Positions 1 to 9,087 of a stretch of 64,000 bases of DNA are shown in pieces. Origin of the DNA: Bremerella volcania. GTDB lineage: Bacteria; Planctomycetota; Planctomycetia; Pirellulales; Pirellulaceae. The stretch lies in the NCBI RefSeq assembly GCF_007748115.1, contig NZ_CP036289.1:3968001-4032000 (forward strand), given 5' to 3'. Position 1 is the stretch's first letter. The number at the start of each line of letters is the position of its first letter. A program made the position numbers and the translations under genes. The notes beneath the pieces were generated by a model. That model was not told where the DNA came from. It saw nothing but the letters and a program-made list of their open reading frames with translations, and did no database searches.

Positions 1-719
1 AGATCGTCATGAGCGGCACTTGGGATACCACCATCCTGATCGACAGCGTTGCCATCTCGCCAGCGGGGAACTGGGAACAGGTCGGCTGGCAGTCGGACGA
101 TGATGGCGATTACCTGGAACTGGAACAAGAGTGGACCGACGGCGTGAAGCTGCAGCGGCTCATCTTCCTGGCTCGCGAAGACAAGTTCCTGTGGGTGATG
201 GATACCGTTCTACTCGATAGTCCGGTGGGCAAGATTCAATACCAATCGCAGCCCCCGATCGTCTCGCATGCCAAGCTTGGTACCTCCGCGGAAACGAATG
301 AGGTCTTCGTGGAACTTCCCGGCTCGAAGGTCACGCTGCTGCCGGTGGGCATCAACGAATGGCAAAGCGATACGACCCTTGGCAAGATCGGCGTGGTCGA
401 CGACGAGCTTTCCTTGCAACAAACCAGCGGCGGCCGTGGATTAGTTGTCCCCATCTTCTTTGACTTGACGAGAAAAGGACAAGGCAAACCTCTGACCTGG
501 CGTCAGTTGACGGTCGCGGAAAAGCTGGTCATTCAGCCACGAGACCGAGCCGTTGCTTACCGAGTTCAGACCGGCACGGGTCATTGGGCTTTTTACCGGT
601 CGTTGACCGACAAAGCGAGCCGAACGTTCCTCGGCGTCAACTTGATTGCGGAAACGCTCGTCGCACGGTTTGACGAAAATGGCGATATCGAGAAACTCTT
701 GGAAGTGGAAGCTTCCTAA
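1..719 (+). CDS. C-terminal part of a large uncharacterised protein (5' end outside window)
   Basis: The reading frame is open to the first base of the window, so the ATG at position 9 is probably internal and this is the end of a longer protein. The visible 236 residues are rich in beta-strand-type sequence (alternating W, V, L, T and acidic residues) with no membrane segment and no motif that I recognise. The sequence resembles the beta-sandwich tail of a large secreted or polysaccharide-acting protein, but that is only an impression. The stop lies about 20 bases before the yggS start, so the two may be co-transcribed. No function is assigned. Confidence 0.6.
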   Translation, partial: IVMSGTWDTTILIDSVAISPAGNWEQVGWQSDDDGDYLELEQEWTDGVKLQRLIFLAREDKFLWVMDTVLLDSPVGKIQYQSQPPIVSHAKLGTSAETNEVFVELPGSKVTLLPVGINEWQSDTTLGKIGVVDDELSLQQTSGGRGLVVPIFFDLTRKGQGKPLTWRQLTVAEKLVIQPRDRAVAYRVQTGTGHWAFYRSLTDKASRTFLGVNLIAETLVARFDENGDIEKLLEVEAS

Positions 720-738
720 CTCTTTCCTCCGCAACCTC

Positions 739-1440
739 ATGCACATGCAACTTCGCGAAAATTTGGACCGCGTTCGTGAAAAGATCGCTGAGGCGGCCAA
801 GGCGTCTGGCCGAGTTGCCGATGATGTCTGCTTGATCGGCGTCACCAAGTATGTCGATGTCGAGACCACCAGGACCCTATACGAACTAGGCTGCCACGAC
901 CTGGGCGAGAGCCGCCCGCAGCAATTGTGGAGCAAGTCGGAAGCCATGGCGGACTTGTCACCCCGCTGGCACATGATCGGGCATCTGCAGCGGAATAAGA
1001 CCAAACGGACCATTCCCCTTCTTTCCTTCCTGCACTCAGGCGACAGTCTGCGTCTTTTAGAAGCTGCCAAAGAAGACTGGCCGCATGCAGAGCCACTGCC
1101 GGCGTTGATCGAAGTGAATATTTCTGGCGATAAGGCCAAGCACGGCTTTCCGCCCGCTGAAATCGCCCCGGCCCTGCGACAAATTGCCGCGTTGAGTCAC
1201 TTGAAAATTGTTGGTTTGATGGGAATGGCTTCGCTGGAGGGAGGTCGAGATCAGGCCCAAAGGGACTTCGCCGCCTTGCGTCAGTTACGCGATACGCTGC
1301 GAAATGAATGCCCCGATGAGATTTCGCTCGATGAACTCTCAATGGGCATGAGCCACGACTTCGACCTAGCGATCCTGGAAGGAGCGACGATGGTTCGTGT
1401 GGGGTCGACCCTGTTCGAGGGAATCGACGGTGGACATTAA
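739..1440 (+). CDS. yggS: YggS/PLPBP family pyridoxal phosphate homeostasis protein
   Basis: Single-domain PLP-binding protein of the alanine-racemase-like barrel fold. The family has no known catalytic activity and buffers PLP and amino-acid metabolism in the cytoplasm. From the ATG at 739 it is 233 residues, the usual family length. The PLP lysine is Lys37 in LIGVTKYV. Further family signatures are LGESRPQ, WHMIGHLQRNK, LIEVNISGDKAKHG, GLMGM and LSMGMSHDFDLAILEGATMVRVGS. A second in-frame ATG at 745 is an equally possible start; the longer frame back to 646 overlaps the upstream gene and is unlikely. Its last bases overlap the GTG start of the next gene, as in the widespread yggS-yggU arrangement. 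Confidence 0.93.
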   Translation: MHMQLRENLDRVREKIAEAAKASGRVADDVCLIGVTKYVDVETTRTLYELGCHDLGESRPQQLWSKSEAMADLSPRWHMIGHLQRNKTKRTIPLLSFLHSGDSLRLLEAAKEDWPHAEPLPALIEVNISGDKAKHGFPPAEIAPALRQIAALSHLKIVGLMGMASLEGGRDQAQRDFAALRQLRDTLRNECPDEISLDELSMGMSHDFDLAILEGATMVRVGSTLFEGIDGGH

Positions 1441-1738
1441 CGTCACGCCTCATCCCGAGGGTTGCCTTCTCGACTTGAAAGCTCAGCCAGGTGCCCGAAA
1501 AACCGAATTTCGGGGCATTCAAAACGGTGCCCTGAAGGTCTGTGTGACCGAAGTGGCCGAAAAAGGAAAAGCCAACAAGGCGATCCTGTCGTTCCTCCGA
1601 AAAACTTGGAGACTGAAAGGCTCGCAGTTGGAGATCATTTCCGGCCAGACGGCTTCGCACAAACGGCTGTTGATTCGTGATCTTTCTCCCCAAAAAGTAT
1701 TGCAACTTTTGAAAGATTGCGGCTTAGAGGACGAATAA
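1430..1738 (+). CDS. DUF167/YggU family protein
   Basis: Small cytoplasmic protein of the DUF167 (YggU) family, unknown biochemical function. From the GTG at 1430 it is 102 residues, close to the usual 95-100. The signatures LKAQPGARKTEF, LKVCVTEVAEKGKANKAI and SGQTASHKRLLI match the family. The GTG lies inside the last codons of yggS in another frame, so translation is probably coupled. An upstream in-frame ATG at 1397 would add 11 residues unlike the family N-terminus, so I prefer the GTG. Confidence 0.88.
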   Translation: MDINVTPHPEGCLLDLKAQPGARKTEFRGIQNGALKVCVTEVAEKGKANKAILSFLRKTWRLKGSQLEIISGQTASHKRLLIRDLSPQKVLQLLKDCGLEDE

Positions 1739-1740
1739 TG

Positions 1741-1776
1741 GACATTCCGTCCATTTCACCTTGATGACGGAATGTC
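1741..1776 (+). terminator. Inverted repeat just after yggU, possible terminator or operator
   Basis: Two perfect 11-base arms, GACATTCCGTC at 1741-1751 and GACGGAATGTC at 1766-1776, enclose a 14-base loop. The outer AAT/ATT pairs extend the stem after a one-base bulge. It begins two bases after the yggU stop. There is no T-run after the second arm, so it is either a weak terminator or a binding site. Confidence 0.45.
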
Positions 1777-1783
1777 ATTGAAA

Positions 1784-1804
1784 TAGCATGTGCTTAGCAT
1801 GCTA
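1784..1804 (+). terminator. Second small hairpin before the efflux operon
   Basis: Arms TAGCATG (1784-1790) and CATGCTA (1798-1804) enclose a 7-base loop and are followed by AATTTC. It lies 8 bases after the larger inverted repeat and 85 bases before the adaptor start. It may finish termination of the yggS-yggU transcript or act as an operator for the efflux genes. Confidence 0.3.
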
Positions 1805-1889
1805 AATTTCATGAAACTCCGAGCTTAAGTAGGCGGTAAGCTTGCGAGTTGATCCCCTATCCTAGTCTTTGTCTTTTCGCGGAAATCTC

Positions 1890-3227
1890 ATGAAGCGGCG
1901 GGTCGGAAAATTTGTCGGACTGTTCGTCGTCACTCTCTTTGCACTCGCCGTGATGTACGTCAGTGGCGGGCGGAATGATTTTGGTGCCCAGCAAAAGGAA
2001 ACGGATCCCACTGCGGTTGTGGAAACGCTCGCGCCGGTCACGGTGATGCCACTGAACCGGCAGCACATCGAGATCCTTGACAGCTATGCCGGCACGATTC
2101 AGCCACTGGAAAGCTTCTCGCTAGCTTTTCAACTGGCTGGGCAGGTTGAATCGCTTGGGACAAACCAGGAAGGACGTCCGCTAGACATTGGCGATCGTGT
2201 CAACACAGGTCAAATTCTCGCAACGCTCGATACACGGATCTTGATTGCCCGCCGCGAAGAAGCGAACGCCAATCTGGAAAACGCGCAAACCGAATTCCAG
2301 CGACTGGTGAGTCTGCGGGAGAGAAGCCCAGGTGCAGTCACGCAAACCGCCTTCCAACAAGCAACTCAAGTGCTGGCAGTCGCCAAGGCGATGAAAGACA
2401 TCGCCGAGAAGAACTTGGAAAACGCTCAACTGGTTGCCCCGGCTGACGGCGTCATCTCGGCCCGCATGATCAACCCTGGCGAGACGATCAACACACAACA
2501 GACGGTGTTCGAACTGGTTCAGGTCGACAAGGTATTGCTGACCGTGGGCGTCCCTGAGTCTCGCATCGTCGCGATGCAAAAACAGTTTAATGCAACGCGA
2601 CGCGCCGCCAGTGCCAACATGCAAACAGGCACGCCAGACCCGACGTCGAACTTCAAGGTCTACGTTCGCAGATTTGACACTTCGTCCAATTTGGAGAAAG
2701 ACACGGTTCTTGAAGGAACGGTCTATCGAATTGCCGAGACGGTTAATAATCGCAACGGCCTGTTTGAAGTGGAAGTTCTCTTGGATAACGCAAGCCGCTT
2801 GCTCAAGCCAGGTATTGTTGCCAAAGCCGATTTCGTGATTCGTGAAATCGATGGTTTTCAAGTACCGGTCGAAAGCGTGGTCTTCAACGATCGCGTCGCG
2901 AGCTTGTTCTTCGCCCAGCCGGCCACAGAACATCCCACTTCGACGGTTGATTTCGTTGGAATGGATGTCGCTGAGGTCCCAAACTTCGTGGCGCATCGCA
3001 TTGAGATCCCCAGCTATATCGAGCAAGGCAGGAATTTCATTCTGACGGATCTACCAAGCAAACATGACCTGTTGATTGTCCAAGGTCAGCATCGCCTGGT
3101 GGAAGGCCGCCCGCTTGAGATCATGAGCGGCACAACCAGCGCAGGCAACTCAGGCGTTTCACCTCTTTCCGAGATTCCTCCGATGGCGGAGGTCTCGCGT
3201 CTTGGTGGCCAGCCAGGGGGAAAGTAG
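1890..3227 (+). CDS. RND efflux periplasmic adaptor (HlyD/MFP family)
   Basis: Periplasmic adaptor that links an inner-membrane RND pump to an outer-membrane channel. From the ATG at 1890 it has 445 residues. An N-terminal membrane anchor (about residues 4-23) is followed by the lipoyl half-motif FQLAGQVESL...GDRVNTGQILATLD, a coiled-coil hairpin rich in A, E, Q and N (about 120-185), the second lipoyl half APADGVISARMINPGETIN, and a beta-barrel region. An upstream TTG at 1869 is in frame but lacks a better ribosome site. The gene ends 18 bases before the pump gene, so the two form one operon. The C-terminal 80 residues diverge from typical adaptors. Substrate cannot be predicted. Confidence 0.9.
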   Translation: MKRRVGKFVGLFVVTLFALAVMYVSGGRNDFGAQQKETDPTAVVETLAPVTVMPLNRQHIEILDSYAGTIQPLESFSLAFQLAGQVESLGTNQEGRPLDIGDRVNTGQILATLDTRILIARREEANANLENAQTEFQRLVSLRERSPGAVTQTAFQQATQVLAVAKAMKDIAEKNLENAQLVAPADGVISARMINPGETINTQQTVFELVQVDKVLLTVGVPESRIVAMQKQFNATRRAASANMQTGTPDPTSNFKVYVRRFDTSSNLEKDTVLEGTVYRIAETVNNRNGLFEVEVLLDNASRLLKPGIVAKADFVIREIDGFQVPVESVVFNDRVASLFFAQPATEHPTSTVDFVGMDVAEVPNFVAHRIEIPSYIEQGRNFILTDLPSKHDLLIVQGQHRLVEGRPLEIMSGTTSAGNSGVSPLSEIPPMAEVSRLGGQPGGK

Positions 3228-3245
3228 GCAGAGGGAACGCACACG

Positions 3246-6200
3246 ATGAAAATTAGCGCGAACGCGATCGATCAGCCTCGATTCGTGATTGTCTGCACGA
3301 TGATTCTGATGGTGGCCGTTGTGATGGTCGCCCTCAACATTCCCGTGCAGCGCACGCCTGCGATCTCCAAGGCCGTTGTCCTGGTAGCCGTTCCTTACCC
3401 TGGCGCTCAGCCGGTGGAAGTCGAAGAGCAGATCACTAGCAAGATCGAAGATGCCCTGCAAAAACTGAAGAACGTCGACTTCATCGCCTCGACCAGCATG
3501 CGAGGCTCGAGCGTTACCCAAATCATCTTCCTCGACGGAGTCGACCCCGATCAGGCACGCGGCGAAGTGAAGGACCTCGTCGATGAGATCCGGCGGGAAC
3601 TTCCAGTCGCCCGCGAAGTTCAACCTTCGGTTACCGATATCGACTTCGAAAACACTCCCTTGATGCTGGTCAACATGACCGCCCCCAAAGGGTTCGACGA
3701 AGCCGCACTCAAGACGCTTGCTGAAGAGGTTCAGGAAGAACTCGAAACCATTCCCGGCATCTCCAACACGCAGCTATTCGGCGGTCGAGAACGCGAGCTG
3801 CATGTGAACGTGAACGTCGATCTTGCGGCGGAGTATGGCTTGACCCTGGGTGACTTCCGCCGTGCCCTGTCCGACTTTCATGCTGAGATGCCCGCCGGTG
3901 AACTCGACACCGGCACTTTCGATTTCCGCGTCCGGAACGAAACGCAGTTCCGTGGTGTCGACGACATTCGCAACGCGATCATCAGCCAGATGGACGGCAA
4001 GGTGATCAAGATTGGCGACGTCGCGACCGTCGAGGACACCTACCGCCGTCTTAAGAACGTGGCGCTGCTCAACGGTGAGTCGTGCGCGACGATCATCGTC
4101 AACAAAGAAGCCGACATTAACACTCTGGCGGCCGCGATTGCGGTGAAGGAGAAGGTCAACGAACTTCGCCCGCAATATCCCAACATCAAGTTCCGGATTA
4201 CACGCGATACGTCGGCCGAAATCTCGATCATGTTTCGCGTTTTGGGTTCCAGCTTTATCTTTGGTGCCATGCTGGTGCTGGTGATCCTGGCTTGGACGAT
4301 GGGCCTGAGAATCTCCTTCCTGGTACTGACCGCCATTCCGCTCAGTTCGGCGGTGGGCTTGATCGCCCTGTACGCGCTGGGTATCCCGGTTTCCAACATG
4401 GTGATCTTTGCGTTCATCCTGGTGCTGGGCATGGTGGTGGACGGGGCGATTATCGTTGCCGAGAACATCCACCGTCACATCGAGCGGGGTGAAGACCCGG
4501 TCGACGCGGCCAAGATTGGCATTGAGGAAGTCGGCACGCCGGTGATCATGGCCGACCTGACTACCGTGGCGGCGTTTTTGCCGATGCTGCTTGTCCCTGG
4601 CATCATGGGGGACTTCATGCGGGTGATGCCGGAAGTGGTTAGTGTGTCGCTACTGGGTAGCGTGCTGGTCGACCATTTTTTCATTCCCGTCGTAGCGGCT
4701 CGCTGGTACGGGCGCCGCAAGGCCAGCGAAGTGGTGCCAGATAAGACCGTTCACGAGGCGATCGCTCGAGACGAAGACGAAGCAGAGATTCGCATCCGTC
4801 CGAACTTGGGGCTGTTCACCAAGATTTACATCTATATTCTCCGCTGGGCGCTGCAAAATCGCTGGGCGGTGAGCCTCAGCACGATTCTGGTTTTAGTCTG
4901 GGCCGGATTCATGATGGTGCACGTGGAGAAGGAGTTTTTCCCGCCCAGTGACCGTGGCCAGTTTGAGGTGAAGTACGAACTGCCGCTGGGGAGCAGCATC
5001 CACCAGACGATCGCCGCGGCGGAAGCTATCCAACAACCATTGCGTGAACTCGGTGCCCGTCCCAATAGCGAGTTGGTGAATTTCGTTTCGGCCCTGGGAT
5101 CGTCCGAGGGGCTCGCCAGTCGTTTAGAGAACGACCCGGCCGTCGGGCCTGAGTTCGGCACCGTCATGGTCGAACTGCTTTCCCCGTTGGATCGCGATCG
5201 GCACGAACGCTTGATCCTGGCCGAACTTCGCGAAAAGTTCGATCAAACGGTCAAGCAGTTTCCCGGCATGACCTACACCATCCAGGAAGTGGAGGAAGGC
5301 CCGCCGGGCGGCGCCAAGGTCGCCGTGCGTTTTACCGGGGATGACCTGGAACAGCTGGGCTTCGTCGCCGAAGCCACCACCGCCGGCATGCAGCAAATCG
5401 AAGGTGCCGTCGACGTAAAGACCGACTATCGCAACTTGAATCCGGAAATCGTCGTCGAGCCCTTCCCCGAGGTCGTCGGCATGTACGGCATGTCCGAAAT
5501 GCAGGTGGCCCAGGCCATTCAAACCGCCATCAACGGCGACACCACGATCGAACTCAACTTAGGGGACGAAGACGTCACGCTTCGCTTGCAAGCAATGAGC
5601 GACTATCGGGCCTCGAAAGAGCAACTCGAGCGAATCATGCTCACCAGTCCTACTGGCAAGAAGGCGACGATCGGCCAGATAGCCAGACTGGATCGCGCGA
5701 CAAGCCTGTTCGCTGTGAATCGCTACGACCGAAAGCGGGCCGTTACCGCCAAGTGCGACGTGATTGAGAATCCCGATACTGACAAAATTTTTACGCAACT
5801 CCGAGAAGAAATTCTCCCTTCGCTCGGCTTCCGTCCGGCGAATGAGACGGCCGTCAGCTTTATGGACATGGCATTCATCGGAACAGTTGGCACGCCGTCG
5901 GAAGGCCTTCGAGCGGAATTCACAGGCGAGAGTGAAGAGACCGCTAAGAACATGAACTACTTGAGCGCATCGATGATCATTGCCGTGATTCTTATCTTTG
6001 CGATCCTGGTGTATCAGTTCGCCAGCTTCCGCCAGGCATGCATCGTGATGCTGACGGTACCGCTCAGTTTCGTGGGCGTGGTCGCTGGCATGTTCATCAG
6101 CGACTTCCCCTTCAGCCTGGCTACGTTTATTGGGCTTGTCAGCTTGACTGGCATCGTGGTGAACGATGCGATCGTGGTGGTCGACTTCATCAACCAAGGC

Positions 6201-6467
6201 CGTAAACGAGGTCTGAAAGTTCGCGATGCGATCATCGAAGCAGGCATCAACCGACTTCGCCCGGTGATGCTGACCACCGCTACCACGGTTGGCGGTTTGC
6301 TGCCGCTGTTTTTGAATCTCAGCGGCGGGGCCGAATTCTGGCAGCCGCTCACAGGTGCGGTGATTTTCGGCCTGGCGTTCGCGACGATCCTGACCTTGTT
6401 GGTCATTCCCGTCGCGTATAGCCTGGCCTATTTCAATGCCGACAAGAAGGCCGCTTCAGCTGCGTAA
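3246..6467 (+). CDS. RND family efflux pump, inner-membrane permease (AcrB/MdtC type)
   Basis: Proton-driven RND transporter of 1073 residues, the normal length for the HAE1/AcrB group. The first membrane helix is at about residues 12-32, a first periplasmic loop reaches about 335, a block of helices follows (about 335-490 and 530-560), then a second periplasmic loop (about 560-890) and the last helices (about 895-1060). Helix 4 has LGMVVDGAIIVAENI, so only the first of the two AcrB proton-relay Asp residues is kept, as in several heavy-metal and unclassified RND pumps. The C-terminal relay region reads GIVVNDAIVVVDF. It is directly downstream of its adaptor. No outer-membrane channel gene is adjacent, so a shared channel is likely. 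Confidence 0.93.
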   Translation: MKISANAIDQPRFVIVCTMILMVAVVMVALNIPVQRTPAISKAVVLVAVPYPGAQPVEVEEQITSKIEDALQKLKNVDFIASTSMRGSSVTQIIFLDGVDPDQARGEVKDLVDEIRRELPVAREVQPSVTDIDFENTPLMLVNMTAPKGFDEAALKTLAEEVQEELETIPGISNTQLFGGRERELHVNVNVDLAAEYGLTLGDFRRALSDFHAEMPAGELDTGTFDFRVRNETQFRGVDDIRNAIISQMDGKVIKIGDVATVEDTYRRLKNVALLNGESCATIIVNKEADINTLAAAIAVKEKVNELRPQYPNIKFRITRDTSAEISIMFRVLGSSFIFGAMLVLVILAWTMGLRISFLVLTAIPLSSAVGLIALYALGIPVSNMVIFAFILVLGMVVDGAIIVAENIHRHIERGEDPVDAAKIGIEEVGTPVIMADLTTVAAFLPMLLVPGIMGDFMRVMPEVVSVSLLGSVLVDHFFIPVVAARWYGRRKASEVVPDKTVHEAIARDEDEAEIRIRPNLGLFTKIYIYILRWALQNRWAVSLSTILVLVWAGFMMVHVEKEFFPPSDRGQFEVKYELPLGSSIHQTIAAAEAIQQPLRELGARPNSELVNFVSALGSSEGLASRLENDPAVGPEFGTVMVELLSPLDRDRHERLILAELREKFDQTVKQFPGMTYTIQEVEEGPPGGAKVAVRFTGDDLEQLGFVAEATTAGMQQIEGAVDVKTDYRNLNPEIVVEPFPEVVGMYGMSEMQVAQAIQTAINGDTTIELNLGDEDVTLRLQAMSDYRASKEQLERIMLTSPTGKKATIGQIARLDRATSLFAVNRYDRKRAVTAKCDVIENPDTDKIFTQLREEILPSLGFRPANETAVSFMDMAFIGTVGTPSEGLRAEFTGESEETAKNMNYLSASMIIAVILIFAILVYQFASFRQACIVMLTVPLSFVGVVAGMFISDFPFSLATFIGLVSLTGIVVNDAIVVVDFINQGRKRGLKVRDAIIEAGINRLRPVMLTTATTVGGLLPLFLNLSGGAEFWQPLTGAVIFGLAFATILTLLVIPVAYSLAYFNADKKAASAA

Positions 6468-6479
6468 TGATGTAGCCGC

Positions 6480-7244
6480 TTAGTTACCTGTTTCTTGAAG
6501 CTGCGGATCGGAGGGAATTTCCACGGGAGTTTCTGGAATATTGATCTCTAATTCCTCTTCGTCAACCGTTGGTCCCATCAAAGCCTTATCGACGGCTTTC
6601 TTCAATTCGGCTGCCAGATCGATGTCGAAGTTCTGATCCGCCACTCCCTTCTCATCGGCTAAATCCTTGGCCGATGCGACAAGATCACGCAGATCTTCAT
6701 CAGGAACGTTGTCGCGGAACTGGAGGTTACCATCGGGCTGCTCGTCGGCGATACGTCCATCGAGCAAAGCCTTCAGTTCGTCTTCGCTGATTTTCTTCTC
6801 AAACGCGCCGTGGGCAATCCGCTGAAGCTGCTTCTTGGCGTCGGCTTTCTCTTCGTCACTCAATCCGGATGGCTCGATATATTTCGAGCGGGCAATCTCA
6901 ACCGGCACGGCGGTAAACGCAGGAGACTCCAAAATGTTTTCAGCCACGCTACCAAGCTGTTCCATCGAAATATCGCCGTCACGATACCCCTGGGCAACGC
7001 GGGACACCTGTTCTTTCATTCCCGCCTTTTGATCTTCGGGAAGATCAAATTCATCGATGGCGGCGTTCAGTTGAGATTCGGCCAGATTGGCAGCCATCAC
7101 ACCGATGTTAATGTAGACGTAGTAACCGACCCCGCAGGCAACGCCCGCCAGAACCAGGCACACCACCAGGCAGCCAATGATCGCGGTGGTACAACCGCCG
7201 CCAGATTTTTTCGGTTCTTCGACGGTAAATTGATCGTTGGACAT
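6480..7244 (-). CDS. Hypothetical membrane-anchored acidic protein
   Basis: 254 residues. A short hydrophilic N-terminus with KKSGGGCTT is followed by one strong membrane helix (about residues 20-48), then an acidic helical domain with repeated D/E/K-rich segments and two similar blocks of the type LPEDQKAGMKEQVSRVAQGYRDG and LSDEEKADAKKQLQRIAHG. These two blocks suggest an internal duplication in the extracytoplasmic part. The last 40 residues are Pro/Glu-rich and probably disordered. Its stop is 13 bases from the convergent RND gene. I do not recognise a family; the pattern of a Gly/Cys linker plus one helix is common in planctomycete proteins of unknown role. Confidence 0.7.
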   Translation of the reverse strand: MSNDQFTVEEPKKSGGGCTTAIIGCLVVCLVLAGVACGVGYYVYINIGVMAANLAESQLNAAIDEFDLPEDQKAGMKEQVSRVAQGYRDGDISMEQLGSVAENILESPAFTAVPVEIARSKYIEPSGLSDEEKADAKKQLQRIAHGAFEKKISEDELKALLDGRIADEQPDGNLQFRDNVPDEDLRDLVASAKDLADEKGVADQNFDIDLAAELKKAVDKALMGPTVDEEELEINIPETPVEIPSDPQLQETGN

Positions 7245-7326
7245 CGGTGCAAACTCCTTTTGTGTATAGCTTCAACGGCGCGGACGGCTAGTGCGAATCG
7301 CTGAATAATCCCCTGATTTCGGTTGA

Positions 7327-8295
7327 TTATCGCCGATTCTCTGGGGCGGGCAATAACAGCAGTTCGCGGAACACGGCAAAAGCTTGCTCAATTTTTTCGG
7401 TAGTGGGGACACCTGCGTGGACGTAGAGGCCATATCGTAGCGTGATCGACTCTCCCTGCTTCAGTTCAACTGGCTTCTGATACGACATAGTCGCTCCCAT
7501 CCAACCATCATTGCGAACGTGAAACGCACTAGGAAAAATTGGATTGTCGGGATGATTCATCAACGTGATCCCTTCATGGGCGTCGCGGGTAATCGGTCCC
7601 GAGTAATCAACCCAGCGTGCCGGCTGGCGGAAGACTTCTTTTTCGTCGACTTGCGCCTCGCTGTTGCGAATTGTCCCGCCCCCATCATGCACGCCGATCG
7701 TTTTCGCCATTCTTACTCCGAGCGGACCAAACGGCGTATCACCAAAGGTGACCGATCCATTCTTGGCGGTCAGCACCAGATCGATCGCCAGCAGCCACTG
7801 ATCGTCTTCCCATGGGATTACGGTCACTGTTCGCGTCTCGTCGAGCAGTTGCTTTTCGCTGCCGGTGTCGACCCAGACGTTGTGCATTCGAATAACTGCC
7901 TGATCGTCGCCGTCGATGAACTCGCCAACGCGCACATGGCGAATTTTCCCAGGCGAACGATCGGCCCAGAAGTCGACTCCATTCACATCATGGTGCGTCA
8001 CCCAGACCGAATTGTGATGACTGTGCCCGTTGGGATCGTGGGGATGTCCCATCCGGGTAAGGCTTCGCCCCGAAGGCCCCATGATGGGATAGAGAAATGG
8101 CCGCTCTAAGTCAGGTGCAAAGTGGTAGCGAGTCAACTCGACGCCATCGCGGGTGATCGAAACCTGGTCGTGCGGTAGCGGCAAGACCTGCATGCGTGGG
8201 ACTGGTTTGGCGCCTGGAAGTGTTTCGTCAGCTGCTGCAACGCTTGCGGCCAGCAGCAGAAAAAGAATCGGTAGGCAGCGAGCCATATTAAGCAC
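7327..8295 (-). CDS. Secreted DUF6807 family protein
   Basis: 322 residues with a Sec signal peptide (about residues 1-22, ending SVAAADE). The rest matches the DUF6807 family (older annotations 'PmoA', a misnomer): HFAPDLERPFLYPIMGPSGRSLTRMGHPHDPNGHSHHNSVWVTHHDVNGVDFWADR is typical, with a cluster of His residues (about 90-115) that could bind a metal or a sugar, and LMNHPDNPIFPSAFHVRNDGW near the C-terminus. Members are abundant in planctomycetes and Bacteroidetes and usually occur near sugar-acting genes; the biochemical role is not established. It stands alone here, followed by the RND-convergent membrane gene with an 82-base gap. Confidence 0.82.
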   Translation of the reverse strand: MLNMARCLPILFLLLAASVAAADETLPGAKPVPRMQVLPLPHDQVSITRDGVELTRYHFAPDLERPFLYPIMGPSGRSLTRMGHPHDPNGHSHHNSVWVTHHDVNGVDFWADRSPGKIRHVRVGEFIDGDDQAVIRMHNVWVDTGSEKQLLDETRTVTVIPWEDDQWLLAIDLVLTAKNGSVTFGDTPFGPLGVRMAKTIGVHDGGGTIRNSEAQVDEKEVFRQPARWVDYSGPITRDAHEGITLMNHPDNPIFPSAFHVRNDGWMGATMSYQKPVELKQGESITLRYGLYVHAGVPTTEKIEQAFAVFRELLLLPAPENRR

Positions 8296-8361
8296 TCCGA
8301 TGGGGGTAGGACATTTTGCGTAAGGTTCCTACAGCCTATCTTCCCCTGCGAGGTCGCTCAA

Positions 8362-8391
8362 ATAAAAACGGCCTCCCTAACCGGGAGGCCG
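8362..8391 (-). terminator. Rho-independent terminator of greA
   Basis: On the minus strand a perfect 9-bp stem (CGGCCTCCC / GGGAGGCCG, 8369-8391, 5-base loop) is followed by TTTTTATT. It lies 30 bases after the greA stop, in the correct orientation. Confidence 0.88.
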
Positions 8392-8420
8392 CTTGCATCG
8401 TCTCTGCATTGGAACTTCGA

Positions 8421-8918
8421 CTATTCTTCGTCGAAGTTGTATTCAATCTTCAGCACTTCCAGTTCGTACGTCCCTTTTGGTGCCGCGATCTCGACCACGT
8501 CGCCCACCTTCTTGCCGATAAGCTGCTGCGCCATGGGGCTGTCGACGAGGATCTTGTTATTCATGAAGTCCTCTTCGCCGGCACCGACTAACGAGTAGAC
8601 TTCCTCTTCGTCCATGTCAACGTCGCGAACGGTGACCGTGGCAAAGAAGCCAACCTTCGATGTATCGACCGAGGAAGGATCGACGATGAACGCCTTGCCC
8701 AGCTTCGACTTCAAGAGGTTGATCTTGGCTTGGATCATCCCCTGCGTCTCGCGCGAGCCGTGGTACTCGGCGTTTTCCTTCAGGTCCCCTTCAGCGCGAG
8801 CGTTGGCAACCTTTTCGGTGATGGCAGGCATTTCTACCTCTTCCAAATGGTGCAATTCGGCTCGCAGCTTTTCGTAACCCTTCCGGGACATGGGCATTCG
8901 ATCGGCCATGCTCGACAT
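8421..8918 (-). CDS. greA: Transcription elongation factor GreA
   Basis: Cytoplasmic factor that rescues backtracked RNA polymerase by stimulating transcript cleavage. From the ATG at 8918 it has 165 residues. The N-terminal coiled coil contains the family signature MSRKGYEKLRAELHHLE...ARAEGDLKENAEY, with the acidic tip residues D and E in EGDLKENAEY, and the C-terminal FKBP-like domain ends VVEIAAPKGTYELEVLKIEY. The start at 8918 is preceded by GAGGGAG at 8-base spacing; a longer frame back to 8969 adds 17 residues unlike GreA. It is monocistronic and ends in a strong terminator. Confidence 0.95.
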   Translation of the reverse strand: MSSMADRMPMSRKGYEKLRAELHHLEEVEMPAITEKVANARAEGDLKENAEYHGSRETQGMIQAKINLLKSKLGKAFIVDPSSVDTSKVGFFATVTVRDVDMDEEEVYSLVGAGEEDFMNNKILVDSPMAQQLIGKKVGDVVEIAAPKGTYELEVLKIEYNFDEE

Positions 8919-9051
8919 GTCAGGAACTCCCTCAATGGAAAAAAAAACGCGACCTGGGTCAGGCCGCATGACGTTCTGAGTTGGTTTGTTACTTTTATTG
9001 TTATTGAAAGATGAGGGGTTTGTAAAGCCAGCTTCTTTAGGGAGCTAGCTG

Positions 9052-9070
9052 TTTCGCAAAAACTGCGAAA
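9052..9070 (-). terminator. Weak hairpin after the zinc-ribbon gene
   Basis: Arms TTTCGCA and TGCGAAA enclose a 5-base loop 18 bases after the minus-strand stop at 9088. The expected T-run is absent after the second arm, so termination strength is doubtful. Confidence 0.3.
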
Positions 9071-9087
9071 AAACCCACAGGTTGGCT

